In this document: piece by piece, positions 26,871 to 36,354 of the stretch | Numbering within the stretch: position 1 is the stretch's first letter | Layout of the letters: the number at the start of each line of letters is the position of its first letter | Origin: Lachnospiraceae bacterium | GTDB taxonomy: Bacteria; Bacillota; Clostridia; Lachnospirales; Lachnospiraceae | Assembly: GCA_017427775.1 (NCBI GenBank) | Contig: JAFRSD010000009.1 | Location: 62,001-126,000, forward strand | Direction of reading: 5' to 3' | DNA: 64,000 nt | Program-made: the position numbers and the translations under genes | Notes under the pieces: generated by a model | Told to the model about the DNA's origin: nothing | What the model saw: only the letters and a program-made list of their open reading frames with translations | Databases searched by the model: none

Positions 26871-26932
26871 AAAGTACTCCTTATGCAGCCGCGCAGGGAA
26901 GCGCGGCATATTGTGGCGCGGAAGCTGCAGTT

Positions 26933-28396
26933 TTACTGCAGTGCGGCGGAAAGTTTTTCGATTCCTTTGCGGATACGGCGAAGGCTTTCCTCTTTTCCTA
27001 AAATGTTCATGATTTCATAAGCGCCGCCGGGCGTCATCTGCTTGCCGGACACAGCCGTACGAAGAGGCCACAGGCATACGCCGTTTTTGATTTCCTTCTC
27101 GGCAACGTAATCCATGCAGACCTTCTCGATGCCTTCGATGCTGTAGTCGGAAAGCGCCTCAAAGCGGGGCAGCATATCCTTAAGAACAGCCAGGGCAATT
27201 TCGCTGTTGGTCTTCATCTTTTTGTGGGTATACATCTCAACGTCATACTCGGGAAGCTCGTCGAAGAAGTCAATCTTTTCGGTGATGTCCGGAAATACTT
27301 CGATACGTGTCTTCACGAGGTCGGCAATCTTCTTAAGATCGTAATCCTTCTTAACAACCTCTTTGATCACCGGAAGAGCATACCCGTAGTAGCGCTCGTC
27401 GTCCATCTTCTTGATGTACTCGCCGTTCATCCAACGAAGCTTCGTCATATCGAATACGGCGGGAGACTTGCTGATGTGATGATAATCAAACTGCTCGATC
27501 AGCTCCTGCAGGGAGAAGATCTCCTCGTTGCCGACGGGGCTCCATCCGAGAAGAGCGATGAAGTTGACGATTGCCTCGGGAACAAAGCCCTGCTCTAAAA
27601 GATCCTCGAAGGAAGAGTGACCGCAGCGCTTAGAAAGCTTCTGATGGTTCTCATCGGTGATCAGAGGACAATGGATGTAGATGGGCTCCTCCCATCCGAA
27701 AGCGTGGTAGAGACGGGTATATTTCGGTGTTGAGGAAATGTACTCGTTACCTCTTACAACGTGCGTGATCTTCATCAGATGGTCATCGATAACGTTCGCG
27801 AAATTGTAAGTCGGGAAGCCGTCGCTCTTAATGAGGATCATGTCGTCGAGTTCCTCGTTCTTCACCGTGATCTCACCATACAAAGCGTCGGTAAAAGTCG
27901 TGGTTCCGGTCGTCGGAATGTTCTGGCGGATCACGTAAGGCATTCCCGCGGCGAGATTGGCCTCGATCTCTTCCTTACTGAGAGAAAGACAGTGCTTGTC
28001 GTATTTGCTAATCTCGTTACCCTGCGAATCCTTTACGCCGGGAAGATTCTCAAGCCTCTCCTTCGTGCAGAAGCAGTAGTAAGCCTCGCCTTTTTCGATG
28101 AGTTCTTTCGCGTATTTCATGTAGATGCCGGTCTTAAGGCGCTCGCTCTGAACATAGGGACCGAAGCCCTTGTCCTTGTCGGGACCTTCGTCATGAACAA
28201 GGCCGGTCTCGGCGAGAGTACGGTAAATGATATCCACGGCGCCCTCTACGTAGCGCTGCTGATCCGTATCCTCAATCCGGAGTATAAAGTCGCCGCCCTC
28301 GTGCTTTGCGGTCAGAAACTCGTAAAGAGCCGTCCTCAGGTTTCCGACATGCATGCGCCCGGTCGGGCTGGGGGCAAATCTGGTTCGGATTTTCAA
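26933..28396 (-). CDS. gltX: Glutamyl-tRNA synthetase
   Basis: 487 aa class I synthetase that charges tRNA-Glu. The HIGH-type motif is in [14 protein letters not shown] (about 8-21) and the KMSKS-type motif is KLSKR (about residue 250). The anticodon-binding C-terminal domain is complete. Length fits bacterial GltX. AGAAAGAAGG precedes ATG 28396 and a near-consensus promoter lies at 28437-28465. It may use both tRNA-Glu and tRNA-Gln (non-discriminating), but that cannot be judged from the motifs alone. Confidence 0.96.
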   Translation of the reverse strand: MKIRTRFAPSPTGRMHVGNLRTALYEFLTAKHEGGDFILRIEDTDQQRYVEGAVDIIYRTLAETGLVHDEGPDKDKGFGPYVQSERLKTGIYMKYAKELIEKGEAYYCFCTKERLENLPGVKDSQGNEISKYDKHCLSLSKEEIEANLAAGMPYVIRQNIPTTGTTTFTDALYGEITVKNEELDDMILIKSDGFPTYNFANVIDDHLMKITHVVRGNEYISSTPKYTRLYHAFGWEEPIYIHCPLITDENHQKLSKRCGHSSFEDLLEQGFVPEAIVNFIALLGWSPVGNEEIFSLQELIEQFDYHHISKSPAVFDMTKLRWMNGEYIKKMDDERYYGYALPVIKEVVKKDYDLKKIADLVKTRIEVFPDITEKIDFFDELPEYDVEMYTHKKMKTNSEIALAVLKDMLPRFEALSDYSIEGIEKVCMDYVAEKEIKNGVCLWPLRTAVSGKQMTPGGAYEIMNILGKEESLRRIRKGIEKLSAALQ

Positions 28397-28436
28397 TGGA
28401 AAAACCTTCTTTCTGTGAAAAAGTTATATGGCAGTA

Positions 28437-28465
28437 ATGATATTGCAAACGGGTTGTTTTGTCAA
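28437..28465 (-). promoter_or_regulatory. gltX promoter
   Basis: On the minus strand TTGACA (28460-28465), 17 bp, TATCAT (28437-28442). Confidence 0.75.
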
Positions 28466-28487
28466 TATACCGGTGCTGTAATCCGGC

Positions 28488-30917
28488 TTATTTCGGTTGC
28501 AGTTCGAAGAACATATCGGAATCACAAACCAGTTCCGTTATGCCACTGTTTTCGATCAGCTCATAATAATCGAGTGTCTTATTCGTACCTTTGATTCCCA
28601 CCCATTTGTAACCGGTGCCCGGTTCCGGAATGACGGTGGATACGCCGTATTCTACCGCACGGGTTTCGTTGCCGAATACGATGGTAACGGTATTACCGGC
28701 CTTAGCGTAGAAAATCTTGTCGCCGAAATCCTTGGAGTTCAAAGCGGTGATCGTGGTCTCGTAATCACCCGGGGCATACCAGGTATGTCCGCTCTTCAGT
28801 TCGTGATCCGTTCCGAACGTATATGTCTCCGTACCCAGGGAAGTACCGCGGGAATAGTAGTTGATCGTATACTGTCTCGGCTTCCATACAGGATACATTA
28901 TCACGTCCCCGGTATATTCGGAGTGAATATGATCGATTACATCGCTGTTCTCAGAGAAAGACCAGCCGAGGAAGGTGTAGAACTCATTGTCATCCAGCTG
29001 CGGGAATTCATCATAGTCTTTGCCTGTACCGGCGGCATAAGACATATCTTTGGTTTCAAATGTCCTGGACTCGCCGTTAACCATGTAGGTTATGGAGTAT
29101 ATCCACGGCGTTATGTCGGCATAGAGATTAATGTCTCCGTATTGACTCGCACCGATTTCGGTATAGGAATTTCCGTTCGCGTCTTTCCAGCCGAGGAATT
29201 TATCATATGGATTATCGTTGAATCCCATGTCATCCTCGGTCGGGAAGTTATCTGCCGATAAGCCTTCCCCGTAAGTATATTCTTCCACGGAAAATGTTTC
29301 GCCGAACCGATAGAATGTTACATTGAAGGAACGGGGCGCCCACAGTCCGTACAGATCGATATCACCGGTTGCGTCCTCGGGGATACTTTCAACCGGATTT
29401 CCATCCGCATCGAGCCAGCAGTCGAAATAATGCGTATCGGTATCATTCGGGTAGGCAAATTCCGGAACGCCCACACCGGCCTCATAGGTATCCGTAGTCG
29501 TAACGTCGACAGTGGGATCCGCGGTTGTGTTGTGGAATGTGATGGTGTAAGTTACGGGGTCATCGTCATCATCGTCATCATCACCGGTGTTATCACCGCC
29601 GCCTCCTTCGATGATCGGCTGATCGGTTTTGCCGTTTTCGCCGTTTTCAATCGGCGTAACTGCCCCGCCGTTGTCATCGCCGGTCTGCGTCTCGGTGCCG
29701 GTATTGTCGCCGGTCTGTTCGCCGTTACCGTTATCGTCGCCGGTCTGTGTACCGGTGTTGGTATTGTTATTCGTGTTGTTATTGTTATTGGTCTTGTTAT
29801 TATTGTTGTTGGTCTTGTTGCCCTGCTGATTCGGTTCGGGCGTAGGCTCGGGAGTCGGATCCGGCGTCGGTTCGGGTGTGGGATCCGGAGTCGGTTCGGG
29901 AGTCGGGTCGGGTGTCGGATCCGGAGAAGGATCGGGTGAGGGTGACGGATCGGGATCCGGATCAGGATCAGGATCATCAGTATCTCCATTGGAACGATAT
30001 TCAAGAATGCCTTCGATGTAAACCGGATTCATCGGTCCTTCGGCACCCTTTACAATCTTCGGATCGATATTCTTCGGGAAGATAACGATCGCATAGGTAT
30101 ATCCAATGGGAACGATGCCGATCAGAACTTCCTCCTTAACTTCAACAACCTTTCCTTTGCCGGTGTCCGGACGCTTGTCTTTATTGGCCCAGAATACGCG
30201 AACGTCTTTAACCTGGTATTTGCGTATGTAATTCGTGCCCGGGGTTTCCGGTACAGGCGTTACGTAATGAATACCGTTTCCTGCTCGCAGGATTTTGGTA
30301 AGGAACCGGATGTCTTCCCCGGAAATATGAGCCAGGGTCAGGGAAGCCTGGCCTTCTACAACGTAGTTGTCGGTTATCCAGCAGAGAACGAGCTTCGAGG
30401 AATCCGTATTCTTAAAAGAGGTTCCCGTGTACTCGGTGTATTGCTGCGTCGGATCCGCGTAATCCTTCTCAACAACCGTGATGGTGATGGTTCCGCGGAT
30501 GGCCATCGTCGTATTGGGTGTAACAATGTCATAGGAGGAGTCATTCGTAAGCTTATGCTGGATCTCGGTCAGCATTTTCCCTTGTTCTACATAGATGACG
30601 GTTCTGCTCTTTGCGGCAGTTCCGGAGGCTTCGAGGGAAATGACCGTGTTCGACTCTAAGAAGACGTACTTGTCATCGTCCAGTTTCAGACGCGCATATC
30701 CGTCGGCCGGAACGGAAATGCCGTCGCCGGAACGCAGTTTCATCTGCGGAACGCCGTCGAGCGTCTGCCCGTCTCTTGTAACGGAGACTTTGCCGTTGAC
30801 TTCAATGAGAATAATGGAACGATATCCTTTATCTCTTGTCAAAAGAACAACGAGAATGATTGCGGCGACTACCACCGCAGTGCCGATTCCTCCGAAGAGG
30901 AGCAGTTTCTTCTTCAT
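28488..30917 (-). CDS. FecR-domain surface protein with InlB-type B-repeats
   Basis: 809 aa. An N-terminal membrane anchor (about 5-27) is followed by a FecR-like domain (GKVSVTRDGQTLDG, LRSGDGISVPADGYARLKL, VEQGKMLTEI, TPNTTMAIRGT). A low-complexity linker at about 315-440 has D/E-P-T-P repeats, Asn runs and Gly/Asp-rich stretches. From about 450 come several Listeria-Bacteroides (B-repeat) modules with YTITFH, FDCWLDADGN, DIDLYGLW and FLGWKDANG signatures. No LPxTG motif is seen. It is probably membrane-tethered and exposed outside. Last gene of the cluster behind a CHASE2 cyclase and an isomerase, so it may sense or report envelope state. AGGAGG precedes ATG 30917. Confidence 0.85.
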   Translation of the reverse strand: MKKKLLLFGGIGTAVVVAAIILVVLLTRDKGYRSIILIEVNGKVSVTRDGQTLDGVPQMKLRSGDGISVPADGYARLKLDDDKYVFLESNTVISLEASGTAAKSRTVIYVEQGKMLTEIQHKLTNDSSYDIVTPNTTMAIRGTITITVVEKDYADPTQQYTEYTGTSFKNTDSSKLVLCWITDNYVVEGQASLTLAHISGEDIRFLTKILRAGNGIHYVTPVPETPGTNYIRKYQVKDVRVFWANKDKRPDTGKGKVVEVKEEVLIGIVPIGYTYAIVIFPKNIDPKIVKGAEGPMNPVYIEGILEYRSNGDTDDPDPDPDPDPSPSPDPSPDPTPDPTPEPTPDPTPEPTPDPTPEPTPEPNQQGNKTNNNNNKTNNNNNTNNNTNTGTQTGDDNGNGEQTGDNTGTETQTGDDNGGAVTPIENGENGKTDQPIIEGGGGDNTGDDDDDDDDPVTYTITFHNTTADPTVDVTTTDTYEAGVGVPEFAYPNDTDTHYFDCWLDADGNPVESIPEDATGDIDLYGLWAPRSFNVTFYRFGETFSVEEYTYGEGLSADNFPTEDDMGFNDNPYDKFLGWKDANGNSYTEIGASQYGDINLYADITPWIYSITYMVNGESRTFETKDMSYAAGTGKDYDEFPQLDDNEFYTFLGWSFSENSDVIDHIHSEYTGDVIMYPVWKPRQYTINYYSRGTSLGTETYTFGTDHELKSGHTWYAPGDYETTITALNSKDFGDKIFYAKAGNTVTIVFGNETRAVEYGVSTVIPEPGTGYKWVGIKGTNKTLDYYELIENSGITELVCDSDMFFELQPK
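29768..29990. repeat. Low-complexity tract encoding the Pro/Thr and Asn linker
   Basis: Degenerate repeats of TTATT/GTT type (Asn codons, about 29768-29825), then of GGATCCGG/GTCGG type (Asp/Glu-Pro-Thr-Pro, about 29835-29985). Recombination or slippage could change linker length; repeats are imperfect. Confidence 0.7.
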
Positions 30918-30994
30918 GGAAACCTCCTAATGAAGTAAATAGTATTTCTGAACGATGACCGAAGCCACCGAAGGGAACAGTGTCGTTGCCGGTG

Positions 30995-31780
30995 TTACCC
31001 GGATTGCCTGCGCAGGAAGCCGGCTTTATCGAGAAAGCGGAGAGAAGAGATCAGGCGGTCCTCGCCGTTAACCTCGATTAATATGGAAGGGTCATTACAA
31101 AACAGAGCACGGTCCTTGAGAACGGACCAGTCAATATTTCCGTCTCCGACCGGAAGATGCAGATCTTCCTTTCCGTCATTATCATTGATATGAATGTGCT
31201 TCACATACGGCGCAAGCGCAGTTACCCATTCGTCTACGGGTACATCCGAAAGAAACGCATGCGCGATGTCGAGACATACGCCGAAGTTGGGAACATCCTT
31301 AAGACCCTGCGCTACACGGCTGAGCAGCTCGGGCGATTCATCGAACATGTTCTCAAGGAAAATGTTCACGTCCGAAAACTCCCTGCAGATTCCGCCCCAG
31401 TAAAGGATATTGCCTTCGACCCACTGGTCACGATAGGAGAGGGACTTAAAATCCGAAAGGTAATTCGTGTGAAATACGACGCCTCTTGCGCCGAGTCTTC
31501 GGGTAATGCCGATGCTTTGCCGCACGCGGAAGTCGGAAGCGTTTCGGATGAGCGGATCGCTGCTGCAGACGGTAATGTCTAAAAACGCGCCGTGCACAGT
31601 GTCCCCTGCGGTATCGCGTCCGAGCCCGGTATAAAGACGGATCAGCTCGTCGATCTTCTCATCGTCTTCCATAACGGCAGGCCGGAAGAAATCATTGTAC
31701 TCAAACCGCAGATCATATTGTTCCGCGAGCCGGGTCCATCTTTCGATCTGTTTCGAATCGGGAATGCATTCCAGTATCAT
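30995..31780 (-). CDS. Sugar phosphate isomerase/epimerase-like TIM barrel
   Basis: 261 aa xylose-isomerase-like (AP endonuclease 2 superfamily) barrel. Candidate metal ligands are in NIFLENMF (Glu), CLDIAHAF (Asp, His), HIHINDND (His, Asp) and ILIEVNGED (Glu), as in this superfamily. The substrate is unknown. Its ATG overlaps the stop of the cyclase gene by 4 nt (31777-31780), so it is translationally coupled to a signalling protein, an unusual pairing. A 77-nt gap separates it from the FecR gene downstream. Confidence 0.85.
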   Translation of the reverse strand: MILECIPDSKQIERWTRLAEQYDLRFEYNDFFRPAVMEDDEKIDELIRLYTGLGRDTAGDTVHGAFLDITVCSSDPLIRNASDFRVRQSIGITRRLGARGVVFHTNYLSDFKSLSYRDQWVEGNILYWGGICREFSDVNIFLENMFDESPELLSRVAQGLKDVPNFGVCLDIAHAFLSDVPVDEWVTALAPYVKHIHINDNDGKEDLHLPVGDGNIDWSVLKDRALFCNDPSILIEVNGEDRLISSLRFLDKAGFLRRQSG

Positions 31781-33624
31781 AATTTCACCCTGTAAACAAA
31801 GATTTTGCGGGATTTGCCTTTGAGCGGGATCTCGCCGACGTCTTCGGTTTCGATACGACCCTCAAGCCGTTTCTTTACTTCCTCGCTGATCAGGATCTCG
31901 CCTGCTTTCGCGTTACTTTCAAGCCTGGACGCCGTATTGACCGTATCGCCGATGGCGGTGTAATCCATACGGAAGCTGCTGCCGATGTTGCCGATGATGG
32001 CTTCGCCGCAGTTGACGCCGATCCCGTAGCTGACTTTCTTGCCGAAACGCTCCATCAGTTTCTCGCCGAGCGCCTCGGAGGCTTTTGCGATATCGCAGGC
32101 GGTCATGACCGCGCGGTATACATAATCGTCCAGGTCAAACGGCGAATTGAAAACCGCCATGGCGGCGTCGCCGATGAACTTGTCAAGCGTTCCTTTATTC
32201 TTGAAAATGGCATCGGTAATGACGCCGAAATATTCGTTCAGAATGTCCACGACTTCCTCGGGGGCGAGGTTCTCCGACATTGTCGTGAAGCCGCGGATAT
32301 CGACGAAGAGAACGGCGATATCCTTGTGCCGTCCGCCGAGCTGCAGCTCATAGGTACCCGAGCCGGCAACATCGTCAACGATCTCGGGAGCCACATACAT
32401 GCGGAACGCCCTGTTGATCTTCTGGCGCTCGGCGCGCGCGGACAGATAATGATAAACGATCCCTCCGATGATCAAAAGGATGCAGGCGGCGAGCATATAA
32501 AGAAGCGGAATGTACAGACCGTTCTTATAGAACACGATCGAAGACACCACATGGACAACCGCGGCGCCAGCGCAGAGCAGAATGCCCTTTACGATTCCGA
32601 GATGGAAGAGCGCAAAGCACAGAAGACCGCTTACCAGGCCGTAGATCACGGCAAGCACGGTCTTATCGGCGTCAACCTGGAACCGGTTACCGTATACCGC
32701 CTCCATGATGTTGGCGTGGATCTCGACACCGTACATTTTGGAATCGCCGGAGGCAAATGCGATGCGGAAATCGTCCTGTAATCCGGGCGCGTAGGCTCCG
32801 ACGATCACGATGTTATTTGCGTAGTTCTTGCCGGACACGTTGCCTTCAATCAGGTCTTTGAAGGAAACGCGGTCAAAGTCCCCGGGCTTGCAGGTATACG
32901 AGAAGCGCTTCTTGACCCGGGTGTCCTTCGAATAGTCGGGCACCGTGAAGCCGGCATATTCCGGATGCATTGCCGCATAGGAAGGGTTCGACTCCACATA
33001 GGATTGGAACTGCTTCAAAACGGCAACCGCAAAGCAGTCGTTCCACTGGCCGTTATAGCTAAGACCGGTAACGGCCATAGTCACGAAATCGTAATGGTCC
33101 GTTTCGCAATCGGTCAGGCCGACCGAAACAACGTCATTTAATTCTTTATAAGGAAGAACAACCGAATCAATGTGGTGGAGCGTATCGTCGGAAAGCCGTT
33201 CGCGTCCGTTTCCGTGCTCGGAGTAGGAAACGCGGCTTCCGGCAACGACATTGCCGGAGCTCTTGGCCGCTTCCGCAAATGCGGCGTCTCCTTCGGCATC
33301 CTTATAGCCGGTGAACAGCATATCGAAAGCAATCACGGCGGGGCGCGCCTCATCGGCATTCAATGCGTTGATCAGGTCTGCGTACATCTGTCTGGACCAG
33401 GTGGAAGGCTGCCCGTAGGCATCGAGTGTCGCCTCGTCGATGCAGACGATCGTGACCGGAAGGACCCCGACCGATTCGGACTGGTAGATCCGGTCGGTAA
33501 ACTGGGCATCCCAGATCGAAAAGGCCGAGTAAAATGTCAGCAGAAAAACACATGCCGCCGCAGCCAGTGAAACACCGATCCTGATTGTGCGTCCCGGCAG
33601 CGGGCGCTGACGCTTTCCTGCCAT
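31777..33624 (-). CDS. CHASE2-domain adenylate/guanylate cyclase
   Basis: 615 aa. One N-terminal membrane helix, an extracellular CHASE2 sensor (about 45-325, with VTIVCIDEATL and AVIAFDMLF), three further membrane helices (about 335-410), then a class III cyclase domain: VLFVDIRGFTTMSE with metal Asp, LDKFIGDAAMAVF with the second Asp, and GIGVNCGEAIIGNIGS. Lys/Asp-type residues suit a purine cyclase; cAMP is the usual product. ATG 33624 has GGAGG 7 nt upstream; a 27-residue longer frame is unlikely. First gene of a cyclase-isomerase-FecR cluster, probably an envelope-sensing unit. Confidence 0.9.
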   Translation of the reverse strand: MAGKRQRPLPGRTIRIGVSLAAAACVFLLTFYSAFSIWDAQFTDRIYQSESVGVLPVTIVCIDEATLDAYGQPSTWSRQMYADLINALNADEARPAVIAFDMLFTGYKDAEGDAAFAEAAKSSGNVVAGSRVSYSEHGNGRERLSDDTLHHIDSVVLPYKELNDVVSVGLTDCETDHYDFVTMAVTGLSYNGQWNDCFAVAVLKQFQSYVESNPSYAAMHPEYAGFTVPDYSKDTRVKKRFSYTCKPGDFDRVSFKDLIEGNVSGKNYANNIVIVGAYAPGLQDDFRIAFASGDSKMYGVEIHANIMEAVYGNRFQVDADKTVLAVIYGLVSGLLCFALFHLGIVKGILLCAGAAVVHVVSSIVFYKNGLYIPLLYMLAACILLIIGGIVYHYLSARAERQKINRAFRMYVAPEIVDDVAGSGTYELQLGGRHKDIAVLFVDIRGFTTMSENLAPEEVVDILNEYFGVITDAIFKNKGTLDKFIGDAAMAVFNSPFDLDDYVYRAVMTACDIAKASEALGEKLMERFGKKVSYGIGVNCGEAIIGNIGSSFRMDYTAIGDTVNTASRLESNAKAGEILISEEVKKRLEGRIETEDVGEIPLKGKSRKIFVYRVKL

Positions 33625-33788
33625 GTTCTCCTCCTTCTGCGGCTTTCGGCTCGGGGACGGTTCACGGACCGCCCGGCAACCTTTCCTGCCGCAGTTTTTC
33701 TGCATAAGAATCTATACTACAATATAACACAATAAATAATGTAAAAACAACCTTATTTCATAATGTTTGCATTTTCCGAAAAAACGGG

Positions 33789-33818
33789 TTGACTTTGCTT
33801 TCCGGAAAATGCTATAAT
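33789..33818 (+). promoter_or_regulatory. rpoD promoter
   Basis: TTGACT (33789-33794), 18 bp, TATAAT (33813-33818) with TGC before the -10; 46 nt before ATG 33865. Confidence 0.8.
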
Positions 33819-33864
33819 CCTTGCTTGTATGCGCCCAGGCGCGAGAAAGAGGACGGACAGATAT

Positions 33865-34974
33865 ATGGCAGTTTCGGAATTTGAGGCAAAATTGCAGGAG
33901 CTTGTAAAACTCGGAAATAAAAACAAAGGAATACTGGAAAGCAGTCAGATCGCGGACATCATGAAGGATGTCTGCCCGGAGAATAAAACCGATAAAGTAT
34001 ATGACTATCTGGAGTCGAAAGGCATTCTCGTCGTAACGAAAGAGGATGTCGGTCTTGACCCTGACGATATGGAACTGATGGAGATGGATGACGATATGCT
34101 TCCGCCTCCCAGCGAGGACGATCTGAACGAGATCACGGAAGCGCTTTCGGATGACCCCGTGAAGCAGTATCTGCGAGAGATCGGTTCCTACGCACTCCTT
34201 ACCGCGGAAGAGGAAGTGGAGCTTGCGCAGCGCGTGGAGAACGGCGATCCCGCCGCAAAGCGCCGTCTGACCGAAGCGAACCTCCGTCTTGTTGTCAGCA
34301 TCGCAAAGCGCTATGTGGGCCGCGGCCTTTCCTTCCTTGATCTGATCCAGGAGGGCAACCTCGGACTCATCAAGGCCGTAGACAAATTCGACCACGAAAA
34401 AGGATATAAGTTCAGCACCTATGCAACCTGGTGGATCCGTCAGGCGATCACGCGTTCCATCGCGGATCAGTCGAGAACGATTCGTATCCCGGTGCACATG
34501 TCCGAAGTCATCAATAAGACGTACCGCGTAAGCCGTAACCTGACGCAGGAGCTCGGAAGAGAGCCAACGGAGCAGGAACTTGCGGATGCCATGGATATGC
34601 CGATCGAGAAGGTGCGCGAGGTATTGAAGGTCAGTGCCGACCCGATCTCCCTTGACACGCCGATCGGTGAGGAGGACGACAGCCACCTCGGCGACTTTAT
34701 TAAGGATGAGAATATGATGGGACCGGAAGAGGCAACCTCTTACCGAATGCTTCAGGAGCAGATCGAGAAGCTTCTTGATACGCTTACCGACCGGGAACGC
34801 CGCGTATTGAAACTGCGGTTCGGCCTGGTTGACGGACGCTGCCAGACACTCGAGGAAGTCGGCGCGGAGTTCGGCGTAACGCGTGAGCGTATCCGTCAGA
34901 TCGAAGCGAAGGCACTCAGAAAACTTCGCCATCCGAACAAGGTGAAGCTGCTTCGCGGGTATGAACCCGACTAG
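33865..34974 (+). CDS. rpoD: RNA polymerase primary sigma factor RpoD (SigA)
   Basis: 369 aa. Region 1.1 (about 1-80), region 1.2 [12 protein letters not shown], region 2 [32 protein letters not shown] and [14 protein letters not shown], region 3 [20 protein letters not shown], and region 4 [26 protein letters not shown]. Length and lack of the large non-conserved insert fit Bacillota SigA. ATG 33865 has AGAGGA upstream; 12 extra residues in frame are not supported. It has its own consensus promoter and no dnaG directly upstream, where the gene is usually found in this group. The opposite strand carries a long spurious frame. Confidence 0.97.
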   Translation: MAVSEFEAKLQELVKLGNKNKGILESSQIADIMKDVCPENKTDKVYDYLESKGILVVTKEDVGLDPDDMELMEMDDDMLPPPSEDDLNEITEALSDDPVKQYLREIGSYALLTAEEEVELAQRVENGDPAAKRRLTEANLRLVVSIAKRYVGRGLSFLDLIQEGNLGLIKAVDKFDHEKGYKFSTYATWWIRQAITRSIADQSRTIRIPVHMSEVINKTYRVSRNLTQELGREPTEQELADAMDMPIEKVREVLKVSADPISLDTPIGEEDDSHLGDFIKDENMMGPEEATSYRMLQEQIEKLLDTLTDRERRVLKLRFGLVDGRCQTLEEVGAEFGVTRERIRQIEAKALRKLRHPNKVKLLRGYEPD

Positions 34975-35055
34975 TATATAATAGGAAAAAGCACACATTT
35001 TCCGCAAAAGGAGCGAAAAGCCCCGCGGAAGCCTGCTTTTTTGCGAATTTTCCAC

Positions 35056-35085
35056 TTGACAATAGGGAATATGTTTTTGTATACT
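35056..35085 (+). promoter_or_regulatory. rpsL promoter
   Basis: TTGACA (35056-35061), 18 bp, TATACT (35080-35085). The -10 lies at the start of the left arm of the hairpin 35081-35141. A UUCG-capped hairpin GGGAC-TTCG-GTCCC (35170-35183) lies in the leader. Confidence 0.75.
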
Positions 35086-35147
35086 GTATTTTGCGCGCTC
35101 TGGCGTTACTTTTCGTGCCGTGAGCAAGCGAAATACAGTATTTTTTT
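35081..35147 (+). terminator. Long terminator hairpin overlapping the rpsL promoter
   Basis: Arms 35081-35100 and 35122-35141 are 20 bp each, with 18 pairs (one G-U) and two mismatches; seven T follow. It would stop rpoD read-through. Transcripts starting from the nested rpsL promoter lack the outer half of the left arm. Confidence 0.75.
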
Positions 35148-35208
35148 CTGTATCCTGCAACCACAGAAAGGGACTTCGGTCCCGATAAATCTGATAGGAG
35201 GTAAAAGA

Positions 35209-35631
35209 ATGCCTACATTTAACCAGTTGGTAAGAAAAGGTCGCGAGACGTTCGCGAAGAAGTCTACCGCTCCTGCTTTGCAGAAGGGCTTCAACTCTCT
35301 CAGAAAGAAGTCAACGGATGCATCTTCTCCGCAGAAGAGAGGCGTTTGTACCGCAGTTCGTACAACGACCCCGAAGAAGCCTAACTCCGCTCTTCGTAAA
35401 ATCGCGAGAGTACGTCTTAGTAACGGTCTTGAGGTAACAAGCTACATCCCCGGCGAAGGTCACAACCTTCAGGAGCATAGCGTTGTACTCATCCGTGGCG
35501 GTCGTGTAAAGGACCTTCCCGGTACCCGTTACCATATCATTCGCGGTACCCTGGATACCGCCGGCGTAGCTAAGAGACGTCAGGCTCGTTCCAAGTACGG
35601 CGCAAAGAGACCGAAAGACGCTAAGAAGTAA
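35209..35631 (+). CDS. rpsL: 30S ribosomal protein S12
   Basis: 140 aa. The sequence is typical S12: [41 protein letters not shown] and the [10 protein letters not shown] region. It decodes at the A site; the Lys residues of KKPNSALRK and the PGEGHN loop are the classic streptomycin-resistance positions and look wild type. AGGAGG lies 8 nt before ATG 35209. First gene of the rpsL-rpsG-fusA group; the gap to rpsG is unusually long (210 nt). Confidence 0.98.
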   Translation: MPTFNQLVRKGRETFAKKSTAPALQKGFNSLRKKSTDASSPQKRGVCTAVRTTTPKKPNSALRKIARVRLSNGLEVTSYIPGEGHNLQEHSVVLIRGGRVKDLPGTRYHIIRGTLDTAGVAKRRQARSKYGAKRPKDAKK

Positions 35632-35841
35632 TTCGGCCCGTTTCTAGTAACACACAGGAAATTTTCATTACTTTAATTAATGCAAGGCATTTTCGTTTGA
35701 CCGAAAGGTCCGGACGCAGAGCTTAGTGGTTGCAGATGCGACTGACATAGAATTTTCCGAGCATGAACACAGTAATGTGAGTACCTAAGAATTAATCAAA
35801 CCGGAATATCGTTTCCGGCAATTATTAAGGAGGGAAGTACC
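35632..35841 (+). promoter_or_regulatory. Structured rpsL-rpsG intercistronic region
   Basis: 210 nt with no gene. It contains a hairpin GACC-GAAA-GGTC with flanking pairing (about 35699-35722), GTTGC-AGAT-GCGAC (about 35739-35752) and CCGGAA/TTCCGG (35801-35818) directly before the rpsG ribosome site. Ribosomal protein S7 is known to autoregulate by binding the S12-S7 spacer in E. coli; a similar role here is inference. Confidence 0.45.
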
Positions 35842-36312
35842 GTGCCACGTAAAGGACATATTCAGAAAAGAGACGTTCTGGCAGATCCTATGTACAACAG
35901 CAAAGTTGTTACCAAGCTGATCAACAACATCATGCTCGACGGTAAGAAGGGAACTGCACAGAAGATCGTTTACGGCGCATTCGGCCAGGTTGCTGACAAG
36001 ACCGGCAAGGAAGCTATGGAAGTTTTCGAGACTGCCATGAACAACCTTATGCCTGTTTTGGAGGTTAAGGCTCGTCGTATCGGTGGTGCTACATATCAGG
36101 TACCGGTGGAAGTAAGACCCGAGAGAAGACAGGCTCTTGCACTCCGCTGGCTTACCCTTTTCTCCCGCAAGAGAAGTGAGAAGACGATGATCGACCGTCT
36201 CGCCAACGAGATTATCGACGCATCCAACAACACCGGCAATGCGGTTAAGAGAAAAGAAGATATGCACAAGATGGCAGAGGCAAACAAGGCATTCGCTCAC
36301 TACCGCTGGTAG
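35842..36312 (+). CDS. rpsG: 30S ribosomal protein S7
   Basis: 156 aa with a GTG start at 35842 preceded by AAGGAGG. Typical S7 sequence: [33 protein letters not shown] and the C-terminal [21 protein letters not shown]. It nucleates assembly of the 30S head by binding the 3' major domain of 16S rRNA. The fusA start follows 42 nt behind its stop. Confidence 0.98.
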   Translation: MPRKGHIQKRDVLADPMYNSKVVTKLINNIMLDGKKGTAQKIVYGAFGQVADKTGKEAMEVFETAMNNLMPVLEVKARRIGGATYQVPVEVRPERRQALALRWLTLFSRKRSEKTMIDRLANEIIDASNNTGNAVKRKEDMHKMAEANKAFAHYRW

Positions 36313-36354
36313 TCGGACGCTTTGTTACGAAGATAATTATAGGAGGACAATTCC

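Noticed and set aside
33712..35160. 482-codon frame opposite rpoD
   Set aside because: Antisense shadow of a highly biased gene; no ribosome site or family resemblance.
35690..35765. c-di-GMP-I (GEMM) riboswitch between rpsL and rpsG
   Set aside because: Only the GAAA loop and a GGACGCAGAGC-like string match; the closing 3' receptor part of the aptamer is missing and the location is inside a ribosomal operon.
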